Positions 15,875 through 23,831 of a stretch of DNA of 64,000 nt are shown one piece after another (within the stretch, counting starts at the first letter, position 1; every line of letters starts with the position of its first letter). This stretch comes from Bacteroidales bacterium (GTDB taxonomy: Bacteria > Bacteroidota > Bacteroidia > Bacteroidales > UBA932). The position numbers were made by a program, and so were the translations under genes. Where the stretch lies: positions 180,547-244,546 of the forward strand of contig JAFVWT010000004.1 in the NCBI GenBank assembly GCA_017501525.1. Reading direction: 5' to 3'. The notes under the pieces were generated by a model. It ran no database searches, was not told the origin of the DNA, and worked only from the letters and a program-made list of their open reading frames with translations.

Positions 15875-17557
15875 ATGTGTCGTAGTGTATATAGATTTTT
15901 TCTAATTATATTGATTCTTTTGCTATCAAGTTGTAGGAATCAAGAAGTATCCCATTTGCTTACCTGTGCAGAGGAGTGTATGATTTCAGCCCCTGATTCA
16001 TCTTTGAATATTCTTGAAAGAATAGACCCTGCGACTCTTACTAATATGGCAGACGAGGCATTGTACTCTTTGTTGTATACTCAAGCAAGGGATAAAAATT
16101 ATATTGATGATTCTGACGATTCCTTGATAAATGTTGCTGTATCTTATTATATGGCAAAAAAAGATAAATATAGACTATTTCTCTCTTATTATTATCAAGG
16201 TCGTATCCGTGAGAATGCCGGACTTGATGTTGGCGCAATGCTTTCGTATGTTAAAGCAGAAGAGATGGTACCAGAAGTCAATGATTATCATTATCAAGTG
16301 GGATTGTTGTATGCGCATATAGGGTTGATACATCAAAATCTATATAATTTTAATAGGGCAATTGATTATTTCCAATTAGCGTATGAGCGATATTTATTGG
16401 CAGGAAACGAATTTTTGGCAATGTCTGCTAAATGCAATCTTGCTCAGGCTTATTTTTACTCTTTGCAAACAGAGAGAGCTGAACAATTGTTTTCAGAATT
16501 GCTAGAATGGTCATATATAAACAGAGATGTTGGATTATGTAGTGATAGTTTTACTTTCCTGGCTTTAATCTATGAAAGAAACAAAGATGATGAAAAACTT
16601 ACAAACCATTTCAGAAGTAAATACTATCAATTTTGTGGTAGTAATATCACAACTTTACGCATACTTGCATATCACTATGCAAAAAGCAATGGCAAATATT
16701 CAAAATTATATATGGATGCGGCTTGGAGTCTTTCTAATAGTCTTAATGATACGATAGCCCTTGAATTTCAAGAGTTTAGAATCGCTAAAGCTCAATATAA
16801 TTATGAGTCTGCAATTGCTTATCTTGAAAGTGTTTATAAGATTCAGGACTCTTTAGTGAGAAATTCTTTGGAACAACCTCATATTGAGGTACAAAGGAAT
16901 TATTATCAGGAGAAATACAAAAATACGACTCTATTACTTGAAAATAGAAACTTGCAGATTTTTATTCTGATTGTTGTTCTTCTGATGTTGGTTATTATTG
17001 CTGTTCTCATTTCTGTTGTTGTAAGAACAAGATTTCGAGAGAGAGCAATGCAAATTGATGAGTATATTGCTAAAATAGATGATCTAAAAGATGCAATCTT
17101 TATTAGTGATAAAAAAATTATGGATATGACCTCCGAACTCAGAGAGATGGGATCAATGATTAACGAGTTGTATTCTTCTGAGTTCAAGATGATTGATAAA
17201 CTATGTAAAACCTATTATGAGACACACGGTGTTCGTAAAGATAAGGATGCGATTTATAAGCAGGTAAAGATAGAAATAGAAAAACTGGCGAGTGATAAAA
17301 ATTACATAATTCAGGTAGAGGAGTATGTAAATAAATACAGAGGAAATATTATGGCGTTATTGAGGCAAGAGTTACCAATGTTCTCTCCTATGGATTATCG
17401 TTTTCTTTGTTTCTTCTACGCTGGTTTTTCAGCAAAAGCAATAAGCGTCTTTACGAATGACTCAATTAATAATATCTATGTGAGAAGATATAGATACAAA
17501 GAGAAAATACTTTCTCTAAATCCACCGCATACCGATTTGTTTATAGAAAATCTGTAA
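15875..17557 (+). CDS. TPR lipoprotein with membrane helix and C-terminal HTH-like region (putative membrane regulator)
   Basis: 560 residues. A lipobox (LLSSC, Cys 20) and TPR-like helical repeats (about 30-330, with LLYAHIGLIHQNLYNFNRAI and NLAQAYFYSLQTERAEQLF) are followed by one transmembrane helix (about 362-385). A coiled coil and a C-terminal domain come next, with FSPMDYRFLCFFYAGFSAKAISVF and NNIYVRRYRYKEKI. Bacteroidales genomes carry many such TPR-TM-HTH-like proteins, usually next to surface-protein genes, and they are thought to signal from periplasm to cytoplasm. Regulation of the two barrel genes downstream is a reasonable but untested guess. Confidence 0.6.
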   Translation: MCRSVYRFFLIILILLLSSCRNQEVSHLLTCAEECMISAPDSSLNILERIDPATLTNMADEALYSLLYTQARDKNYIDDSDDSLINVAVSYYMAKKDKYRLFLSYYYQGRIRENAGLDVGAMLSYVKAEEMVPEVNDYHYQVGLLYAHIGLIHQNLYNFNRAIDYFQLAYERYLLAGNEFLAMSAKCNLAQAYFYSLQTERAEQLFSELLEWSYINRDVGLCSDSFTFLALIYERNKDDEKLTNHFRSKYYQFCGSNITTLRILAYHYAKSNGKYSKLYMDAAWSLSNSLNDTIALEFQEFRIAKAQYNYESAIAYLESVYKIQDSLVRNSLEQPHIEVQRNYYQEKYKNTTLLLENRNLQIFILIVVLLMLVIIAVLISVVVRTRFRERAMQIDEYIAKIDDLKDAIFISDKKIMDMTSELREMGSMINELYSSEFKMIDKLCKTYYETHGVRKDKDAIYKQVKIEIEKLASDKNYIIQVEEYVNKYRGNIMALLRQELPMFSPMDYRFLCFFYAGFSAKAISVFTNDSINNIYVRRYRYKEKILSLNPPHTDLFIENL

Positions 17558-18066
17558 ACATAATTTATCAAAAGTTGCATCATATTTTTGTCATATATAT
17601 ATTCTTCAGCAGGCATATATATATATGATTTGTTCTCCTATACTCTCGCCGCTATTGACATATTTAAGGTATATTTTGTGACTTATGAAGAGTTATTCTT
17701 AGAAATAAGTCTAAGTTTCTATATATTCAAAACAATAATTCTCTCTATGTAAGATTTTTATAGTCTTGATTTAGGCTATATGCTTGATACATAGGCGGTA
17801 ACGAATGTATTTTGTAAGGCTGTTATTTCTTGTTTTTGGCGATATCACAGATCCTTTTATATAATTTTGCAAAGAGAAAATTGAATGTATATGACACGGA
17901 TTAACTTAATTTCTGTATGGTTTTTATTGTTGTTTTTCAAGCCAATTATTTTGGAAGGAAACATAGTTCTTTTTTAATCATTAAGAATTAATGGAAAATG
18001 ATTTATCATATATGCAACAAATAATTAAATAAATCATCTTATAATTGTATTAAATATTTATCAACT
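17558..18066. other. 509-base AT-rich intergenic region upstream of the barrel pair
   Basis: No gene-sized ORF. An AT-rich palindrome of alternating TA (about 17597-17627) could form a hairpin. A possible promoter is TTTG (17835-17838) with TAATTTTG (17862-17869). Its 23-base spacer is longer than usual, and it would give the 18067 gene a leader of about 190 bases. I see no tRNA or known riboswitch. Confidence 0.4.
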
Positions 18067-18747
18067 ATGAAACATCGTGTTATTTTAAAAATTTCTTTGT
18101 TATTGGTTCTGCTGCTTTCGGTTTCCTGGTCGGTTTCGGCTCAGGAGTCGGAGGGTGGTTCTGATGGACGTTATTGTTATTCGGGGTTGCACGAGTTGGA
18201 ATTGGGTGTTGGTTATCCGATGTTCGGGAAAATTATAGCTCAAAGTACTACCGGAAGTTTCAATCTGTTTGCTCCTCTTTTTAATTTGTTTCTTGCCGAA
18301 GATATAGTGTCGGAACTGTCAGTTGGAGATATTGATTTGTCTCCGGTGGTCAGACTTGAGTATGGATACAATATCAATAAGTGGTTAAATGTAGGTGCAG
18401 GGGTTTATTATTCTTATTTGAATAAGGATGTTTTGTATAGTGAGAGCGGTGCTTTTGCCTGGAATGAGTCGGGGCATTTGATGAATGTGTTACTGAATGT
18501 GAGGGCTTATTGGCTAAATCGCAAGTATGTAAGGCTCTATTCAGGAATAGGTGTCGGAGCAACGATGCTTTATGGCAATTTAGGGAATACTTCTGCTGAA
18601 AATGTTGGAGAAAATGATCTCCAGAGCAGTTTCGCTTTGGAGTTCCGTTTGATTGGTCTCCATGTCGGAAACAAATTATATGGAAAACTCGAAATAGGTT
18701 CAACAGGTACAGGTATTATCAATGCGGGTATTGGTTACAAATTCTAA
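18067..18747 (+). CDS. Outer-membrane beta-barrel protein, paralogue 1
   Basis: 226 residues. Signal peptide (LLLVLLLSVSWSVSAQ) followed by alternating aromatic strands ending in GIGYKF, the C-terminal phenylalanine typical of barrels recognised by BamA. Recognisable stretches are LELGVGYPMFG, VRLEYGYNINKWLNVGAGVYYSY, GAFAWNESGHLMNVLLNVRAYWLN and RLYSGIGVGATMLYGN. About eight strands are likely. Function unknown. The following gene encodes a clear paralogue 13 bases downstream. Confidence 0.7.
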   Translation: MKHRVILKISLLLVLLLSVSWSVSAQESEGGSDGRYCYSGLHELELGVGYPMFGKIIAQSTTGSFNLFAPLFNLFLAEDIVSELSVGDIDLSPVVRLEYGYNINKWLNVGAGVYYSYLNKDVLYSESGAFAWNESGHLMNVLLNVRAYWLNRKYVRLYSGIGVGATMLYGNLGNTSAENVGENDLQSSFALEFRLIGLHVGNKLYGKLEIGSTGTGIINAGIGYKF

Positions 18748-18760
18748 AAAAAACTTGCTT

Positions 18761-19405
18761 ATGAAAAAATATATTCTTTGTTCAGTTGTTCTATTTTTTG
18801 CATTCCTAAGTGCACCTCTTTATTCTCAAACTACTTTTAAAGACAAGAGCGAAATAGAATTTAGTGTCGGTTATCCGGTACCGCAGTACACCCATAATTT
18901 TACTACAAATTTTGCAAAGGCTTTGGATGGGTTGTTCATGTTTACATTTACAGGAGAACAAGTCATTCCAACACAGCCCACCGATTATTATATGGCACTT
19001 CCTGTATTAAAGCTGGAATATGGTTACAATCTCTCAAATTGGTGCTATTTGGGAGCTGCTGTGTCGTATAATTATTATGAAAGGGATCTTTTTAGTACAA
19101 ATCCCGGTGGGTTTGCGTGGAGAGAATCATCCCATAATGCCTATCTTGTTTTCAATTTCAGAGGTTATTGGCTCAATAGAGCAAATTTGAGATTGTATTC
19201 TTCTGCAAGAGTGGGAATCGGATTCTATTATGGTAATAGCCTTGCCAATAATTATGAGGAGAGTAGTAAAAAGGAACTTCACGTAGGATTGGTTCCCGAT
19301 TTTACCCTTATCGGTTTACAGGTGGGTAAGAAATTATACGGAAGATTTGAGGTGGGTACACTCATTTCCGGTTTGGTTACAGCAGGTATCGGTTACCGGT
19401 TTTAA
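18761..19405 (+). CDS. Outer-membrane beta-barrel protein, paralogue 2
   Basis: About 214 residues. Signal peptide ends near PLYSQ, and the C-terminus is GIGYRF. It aligns along its length with the preceding protein: IEFSVGYPVPQ, LKLEYGYNLSNWCYLGAAVSYNY, GGFAWRESSHNAYLVFNFRGYWLN and RLYSSARVGIGFYYGN. ATG at 18761 gives a proper signal peptide; an upstream in-frame ATG at 18722 lies inside the previous gene. The pair is most simply a tandem duplication followed by divergence. Confidence 0.7.
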   Translation: MKKYILCSVVLFFAFLSAPLYSQTTFKDKSEIEFSVGYPVPQYTHNFTTNFAKALDGLFMFTFTGEQVIPTQPTDYYMALPVLKLEYGYNLSNWCYLGAAVSYNYYERDLFSTNPGGFAWRESSHNAYLVFNFRGYWLNRANLRLYSSARVGIGFYYGNSLANNYEESSKKELHVGLVPDFTLIGLQVGKKLYGRFEVGTLISGLVTAGIGYRF

Positions 19406-19438
19406 GAAACTTCTATAAGTTTAATAGAAGATGGATAA

Positions 19439-19472
19439 AATCCCCCATTATGGCGCACCATAGTGGGGGATT
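19439..19472. terminator. Terminator hairpin between convergent genes
   Basis: A 15-base stem with one G-U pair, AATCCCCCATTATGG (19439-19453) and CCATAGTGGGGGATT (19458-19472), around a 4-base loop. It sits between the barrel gene and the oppositely oriented acyl-CoA synthetase, so it can serve both. T-tracts on either side are short. Confidence 0.75.
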
Positions 19473-19522
19473 GATTCATTTGGTAATCATATAGGGAGAA
19501 TACGTTTTCTCAGGGTCTCCTT

Positions 19523-21184
19523 TTATGATTTCCGATTTATGTCGGAGTCTTCATCTTTAGTGTATAAGAATCGTTTGATTTTCTTTGTCGCTGTCTTTTC
19601 AAACTCCTCTTTTTGTTCGTCAATTTCACTTACTTTTGAGAATTTGCTCACCTTTTCGTTAACATAGTCAAGAATTTCTTTTTTCAGGTTCTCAACTTTC
19701 TCTTTATACTCCTGTTTCCATTCGTTGGTAGTGGAATCCCACCACGATTTGAGCTTTTCAGTGTCAAAGTGAACCAATGCTGTAAGTTTGCCTTTACGTT
19801 TGGTTACAAGAGACTCACTTACAAATTCATGACTGTTTATGATAGTCTCAATATCTTCGGGGTAAATATTTTCTCCGCTGGGTCCGATGATAGTGGTACT
19901 TGCTCTGCCTTTTATATATAACCACCCATCTTTATCAAAGCATCCGAGGTCTTTGGTCCTGAAGTATCCATCTTCTGTGAATGCTGCAGATGTCGCTTCC
20001 GGATTCTTGTAGTAGCCTTGCATGACATTATCTCCTTTTACGACAATCTCTCCAACTCCTTCTTCGTTCTTATCAAGTAGTTTTGCCGTAACACCATGTA
20101 CGATTGGACCTGTTGAACCATGTCTTACCATACTCGGAATTGCACCTGCAATCAGAGGTGATGTTTCAGTCAGACCATAGCCGATAGCGTATGGAAATTT
20201 TGCCTCAATCAAAAATTTCTCCACGTTGCTGTCAAGTTTTGCTCCGCCGATACCGAAGAATCTGATATTTCCTCCAAATTGTTCCATCAATTTTTTACCG
20301 GCTACGCGATTAAGCAGTTTGCGGGTAGGGGGGAATGAGTATACTGTTCTCATGACCTTGTTCTTGGTAAATTTAGGCAGAACTGCTGAGCGGTACACCT
20401 TTTCTATAATCAATGGGACCGATAGCATTGTGGTCGGTTTGACCTGTTGCATCGATTTTAACAATATTGTAGGGGAGGGGTTCTTCTCCATGTAGAATAC
20501 TTGCGAACCGGCCAACATGGGCAGAAGTAGTGACAGACTCTGTTCCAATGTGTGTGATAGTGGAAGTATTGAGAGCCATTTGTCCCACTCGTAGCTTGGA
20601 CGAAGTTCCTGCGCGGAGTAAAGGTTTGAGCAGAGATTCTTGTGTGATAGCATAACCCCTTTTGAACTGCCTGTAGTTCCTGAGGTGTAGATAATGGCTG
20701 CCAATTCATCCGATTTGATATCATTTTCTTCACATAGTTGCTCAGGATTTTCTACTTTTTCTCCTTTCAGAATACTCCAGTCATCAATCGAGATGATTAA
20801 AGAAAGGCGGTCAATCGCTTTCTGTTTGATTTTGGCAAAAAGACGTTTTGATACAAAAAGTGCCTTTGCTTCGGAGTGTTTCAGAATGTGTTTAATCTCA
20901 CTTTCGGAGAAATCGGGAAGCATCGGGACAGATATGCTGCCAAAAGCTGTTGATGCAAAGTATGCTACACCCCAGTTTGGCATATTCTGGGAAACCAATC
21001 CCACTCTGTCACCTTTTTTGATACCATATTTGGCTAAAGTAGTGGCAATCTCCTTTACTTTATCGTAAAATGTTCCGAATGTATATCCAGGACCATCAAT
21101 AAATTGAAGAAACTTATTGTCTTTATACTTCTTGTGGGAGTATTCCAATAGGCTTCTCAATGATTTTTGTAAAACATTTTCCAT
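19523..21184 (-). CDS. Long-chain acyl-CoA synthetase (AMP-forming)
   Basis: About 553 residues. The adenylation P-loop IYTSGTTGSSKGVMLSH, GYGLTETSP, and the motif YFRTKDLGCFDKDGWLYIKGR with its downstream lysine region define the ANL superfamily. The length and N-terminal HKKYKDNKFLQFIDG fit fatty acyl-CoA synthetases. It activates fatty acids with ATP and CoA. ATG at 21184 (MENVLQKSLRSLLEYS) is preferred over 21250. The gene follows an acyltransferase gene, suggesting a lipid recycling unit. Confidence 0.85.
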   Translation of the reverse strand: MENVLQKSLRSLLEYSHKKYKDNKFLQFIDGPGYTFGTFYDKVKEIATTLAKYGIKKGDRVGLVSQNMPNWGVAYFASTAFGSISVPMLPDFSESEIKHILKHSEAKALFVSKRLFAKIKQKAIDRLSLIISIDDWSILKGEKVENPEQLCEENDIKSDELAAIIYTSGTTGSSKGVMLSHKNLCSNLYSAQELRPSYEWDKWLSILPLSHTLEQSLSLLLPMLAGSQVFYMEKNPSPTILLKSMQQVKPTTMLSVPLIIEKVYRSAVLPKFTKNKVMRTVYSFPPTRKLLNRVAGKKLMEQFGGNIRFFGIGGAKLDSNVEKFLIEAKFPYAIGYGLTETSPLIAGAIPSMVRHGSTGPIVHGVTAKLLDKNEEGVGEIVVKGDNVMQGYYKNPEATSAAFTEDGYFRTKDLGCFDKDGWLYIKGRASTTIIGPSGENIYPEDIETIINSHEFVSESLVTKRKGKLTALVHFDTEKLKSWWDSTTNEWKQEYKEKVENLKKEILDYVNEKVSKFSKVSEIDEQKEEFEKTATKKIKRFLYTKDEDSDINRKS

Positions 21185-21280
21185 TTCATTGTATATATTA
21201 TGGGGAATTATGGAGTCCCCGCCTAAAATTTTGATAAGATAATCTGTCAAAGATAGATTATTCTGTAGTATTGCAATTAC

Positions 21281-21850
21281 CTACAGCAGATCATCGCCGG
21301 TTGTGAACATTTGAGGGTGCTTGCCGACAACGCCTTTGTCCTTGTACCATTGTCTTGCCCTTTTCATATCTGCCACAGGATCATCTGTGAGCAGCAATTC
21401 TTCTTTTGCCCCAACTGTTTTTGTTCCCCAATCAAAGTATCCCAAATAAACGGGAACACCTGTCGCTTTTGCAATAGCATGGAATCCTGTTTTCCATCTT
21501 TTGACTGGTTTACGTGTCCCTTCCGGAGCGATAGCCAGATGGAATGATTCACTCTTCTCAAACTCGGAAATCATTTGTCGCACCATTGATGCTCCCCCTT
21601 TGGCACTTCTGTCAACGGGAATTCCACCTAATTTTATAAGTATTGGTTTGAGTGGCCAAACAAAGAAACTCTTTTTTATCATTACTTTGGCATTGCCACC
21701 CACTGATGCATAGTAGAGGTATGAAATTACAAAATCCCATATTGAGGTGTGGGGCGCTCCAAGAATTATACATTTTTTTACGGGAATGGCCTGATCCATT
21801 GCTTTCCATCCCAATTTATTCAGCCAGTATTTTGCTGTAGAGGGTTTCAT
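21281..21850 (-). CDS. Lysophospholipid acyltransferase-like protein (PlsC superfamily)
   Basis: 189 residues. The HX4D catalytic motif appears as HTSIWD, and the acceptor-binding motif as APEGTRKPVKRWKTGF. GGIPVDRSAKGGASMVRQM lies between them as in 1-acylglycerol-3-phosphate acyltransferases. The protein is short, with one weak hydrophobic segment, so it may be a peripheral membrane enzyme. It is encoded 5 bases after parE and just before an acyl-CoA synthetase. Exact acyl acceptor unknown. Confidence 0.78.
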   Translation of the reverse strand: MKPSTAKYWLNKLGWKAMDQAIPVKKCIILGAPHTSIWDFVISYLYYASVGGNAKVMIKKSFFVWPLKPILIKLGGIPVDRSAKGGASMVRQMISEFEKSESFHLAIAPEGTRKPVKRWKTGFHAIAKATGVPVYLGYFDWGTKTVGAKEELLLTDDPVADMKRARQWYKDKGVVGKHPQMFTTGDDLL

Positions 21851-21855
21851 TTCTT

Positions 21856-23703
21856 CTAAATTATTTCCATTACTGAGTCGGAACGGAGGTTTTTTCTGAT
21901 AAAGTCTTGTCTTCCAGGGGTGTTCTTACCCATATAGAATTCAAGCAGATCTGCAATTTTGTCATCAGAATCAAGTCTTACCTGATCAAGTCTTATCTCT
22001 TCTCCGATAAAGCCTTTGAATTCATCAGGGGAGATCTCTCCAAGACCTTTGAATCGGGTGATTTCATGTCCGTTCCCCAACTCCTTAATTGCTGCAGTTT
22101 TTTCATCTTCACTGTAGCAGTATATGCTTTTTTTCTTGTTCCGTACTCTGAAAAGTGGAGTTTGAAGTATGTAGACATGTCCCTGCCTGATCAGGTCCGG
22201 GTAATACTTCAGGAAAAAACTTACTAGCAGCAGCCTGATGTGCATTCCGTCCACGTCGGCATCTGTTGCGATGATTATCTTGTTGTACCTGAGGTTCTCA
22301 AGGTCTTCATCAACATTAAGCGCAGCTTTGAGAAGTATTAATTCTTCGTTTGCGTGTACTTCTTTTTCGCTTTTCTGAATACAGTTCTGAGGTTTTCCTC
22401 TCAAAGAGAATACCGCTTGTGTATTTACATCCCGAATTTTTGTGATTGAACCACTTGCTGATAGTCCCTCAGTGATAAACAGTGATGAATTTTCACTCAG
22501 CGGATTCCTGGTGTCATTATAGTGGACCCGGCAGTCACGCAATTTTTTGTTGTAGATACTGGCTTTTTGAGTTTTCTCTTTGATATTTTTCTGTAGTCCC
22601 GAAATAGCTTTTCTCTCTTTCTCGGATTCCTGTACTTTCTTATTTATGATAGTTGCTATATCGGGGTGCTTGTGGAGATAGTTGTCAAGTTCTTCATCTA
22701 CAAAGTCTCCAATGAATGTTCTTATGGAGATACCCTCGGAGATGTCTTTGGAGGTGAGTTTTGTCTTTGTCTGATTACCGAAATCGGGAGCTTTGTCCAT
22801 TCTTATACTTATGGCTCCAACTATTGACTGGCGGATATCTGCCGGCTCGTAATCTTTTTTAAGATGACCTTTTATGGTTTTGGCTATAGCCTCTCTGAAA
22901 GCAGCCAAGTGTGTTCCCCCCTGTGTCGTATTTTGTCCGTTGACAAAGGATGCAATATTTTCGCCATAGCTTTCACCATGAGTTATTACAAATTCAATGT
23001 CTTCTCCGAGGATATGAATAGGGGGATAAAGGGGCTCTTCTGCAAGATTTTCATTGACCAGGTCAAGCAATCCGTTCTCTGATTTGTATTTTGTTCCGTT
23101 GAGGTAGAGTGCAAGTCCGATATTCAGGTATGCATAATTCTTGACCATCTGCTCGATGAATTCAAGATTGTAGCGGTAGTTTACAAATACTTTGTCGTCA
23201 GCAATGAACTGTACGAATGTTCCATTTTTTTCATTTATTTCTCCGCTGTTTTCTTCTATGAGTTCTCCTTCAGCAAATGTTGCGCTTTTAAATTGGCCGT
23301 CTCTTACGGAGCGGATGAAAAAATGGGATGAAGTGGCATTTACCGCTTTAAGACCGACACCATTGAGACCGACACTCCTTTTGAATATTTCTCCTTTAAA
23401 TTTTCCACCCGTCATAAGGTTACTTGAGGCTGCAATAAGTTTCTCAAAAGGAATTCCTCGGCCGTAGTCTCTTACAGAAACTTCCCGTTCATTTATGGTA
23501 ATATATATCTCTTTGCCAAAGCCTGTTGCAAACTCATCAATGGAATTGTCAATTACCTCTTTGACAAGAACATATATCCCGTCTTCGGGAAGAGACCCAT
23601 CTCCGGTACTTCCGATATACATCCCTGGTCTGGTCCTAATATGTGCGTTCCATTTGAGGGTTTCTATTGAATCTTCATTGTAATCTCTTAGTATCTCGCT
23701 CAT
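21856..23703 (-). CDS. parE: DNA topoisomerase IV subunit B
   Basis: About 615 residues. GHKL ATPase motifs (EVIDNSIDEFATG, DYGRGIPF, GLNGVGLKAVNATS), the transducer QTKTKLTSKD and a TOPRIM domain (ITEGLSASGSI, DADVDGMHIRLLL) are all present. The TOPRIM opening reads TEGLSASG rather than the GyrB VEGDSAGG, which separates Bacteroidota ParE from GyrB. The C-terminus FIRKNLRSDSVMEII is usual for the family. Start set at the ATG at 23703 (MSEILRDYNED). The partner parC is not in the window. Confidence 0.88.
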   Translation of the reverse strand: MSEILRDYNEDSIETLKWNAHIRTRPGMYIGSTGDGSLPEDGIYVLVKEVIDNSIDEFATGFGKEIYITINEREVSVRDYGRGIPFEKLIAASSNLMTGGKFKGEIFKRSVGLNGVGLKAVNATSSHFFIRSVRDGQFKSATFAEGELIEENSGEINEKNGTFVQFIADDKVFVNYRYNLEFIEQMVKNYAYLNIGLALYLNGTKYKSENGLLDLVNENLAEEPLYPPIHILGEDIEFVITHGESYGENIASFVNGQNTTQGGTHLAAFREAIAKTIKGHLKKDYEPADIRQSIVGAISIRMDKAPDFGNQTKTKLTSKDISEGISIRTFIGDFVDEELDNYLHKHPDIATIINKKVQESEKERKAISGLQKNIKEKTQKASIYNKKLRDCRVHYNDTRNPLSENSSLFITEGLSASGSITKIRDVNTQAVFSLRGKPQNCIQKSEKEVHANEELILLKAALNVDEDLENLRYNKIIIATDADVDGMHIRLLLVSFFLKYYPDLIRQGHVYILQTPLFRVRNKKKSIYCYSEDEKTAAIKELGNGHEITRFKGLGEISPDEFKGFIGEEIRLDQVRLDSDDKIADLLEFYMGKNTPGRQDFIRKNLRSDSVMEII

Positions 23704-23794
23704 TACATTCAAAACCATTAAAGTGCAATCTTTGCAAAAATAGAAAATATTTTAAAAAAGAGGCAATAAAATGTTGGTAAGAATAAATTTGTTT

Positions 23795-23802
23795 TAAATT
23801 TG
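23795..23802 (+). promoter_or_regulatory. Candidate -7 element for the lipoprotein operon
   Basis: TAAATTTG at 23795-23802 fits TAnnTTTG. The only upstream partner is a weak TTGG (23774-23777) at a 17-base spacing. Transcription near 23809 would leave a leader of about 23 bases before the first lipoprotein gene. Confidence 0.4.
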
Positions 23803-23831
23803 CAGATTTGTGAATTATAAAAAAAATTAAA

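Noticed and set aside
17558-18066. Hidden small gene in the 509-base gap
   Set aside because: All frames are broken by frequent stops and no RNA family is recognisable.
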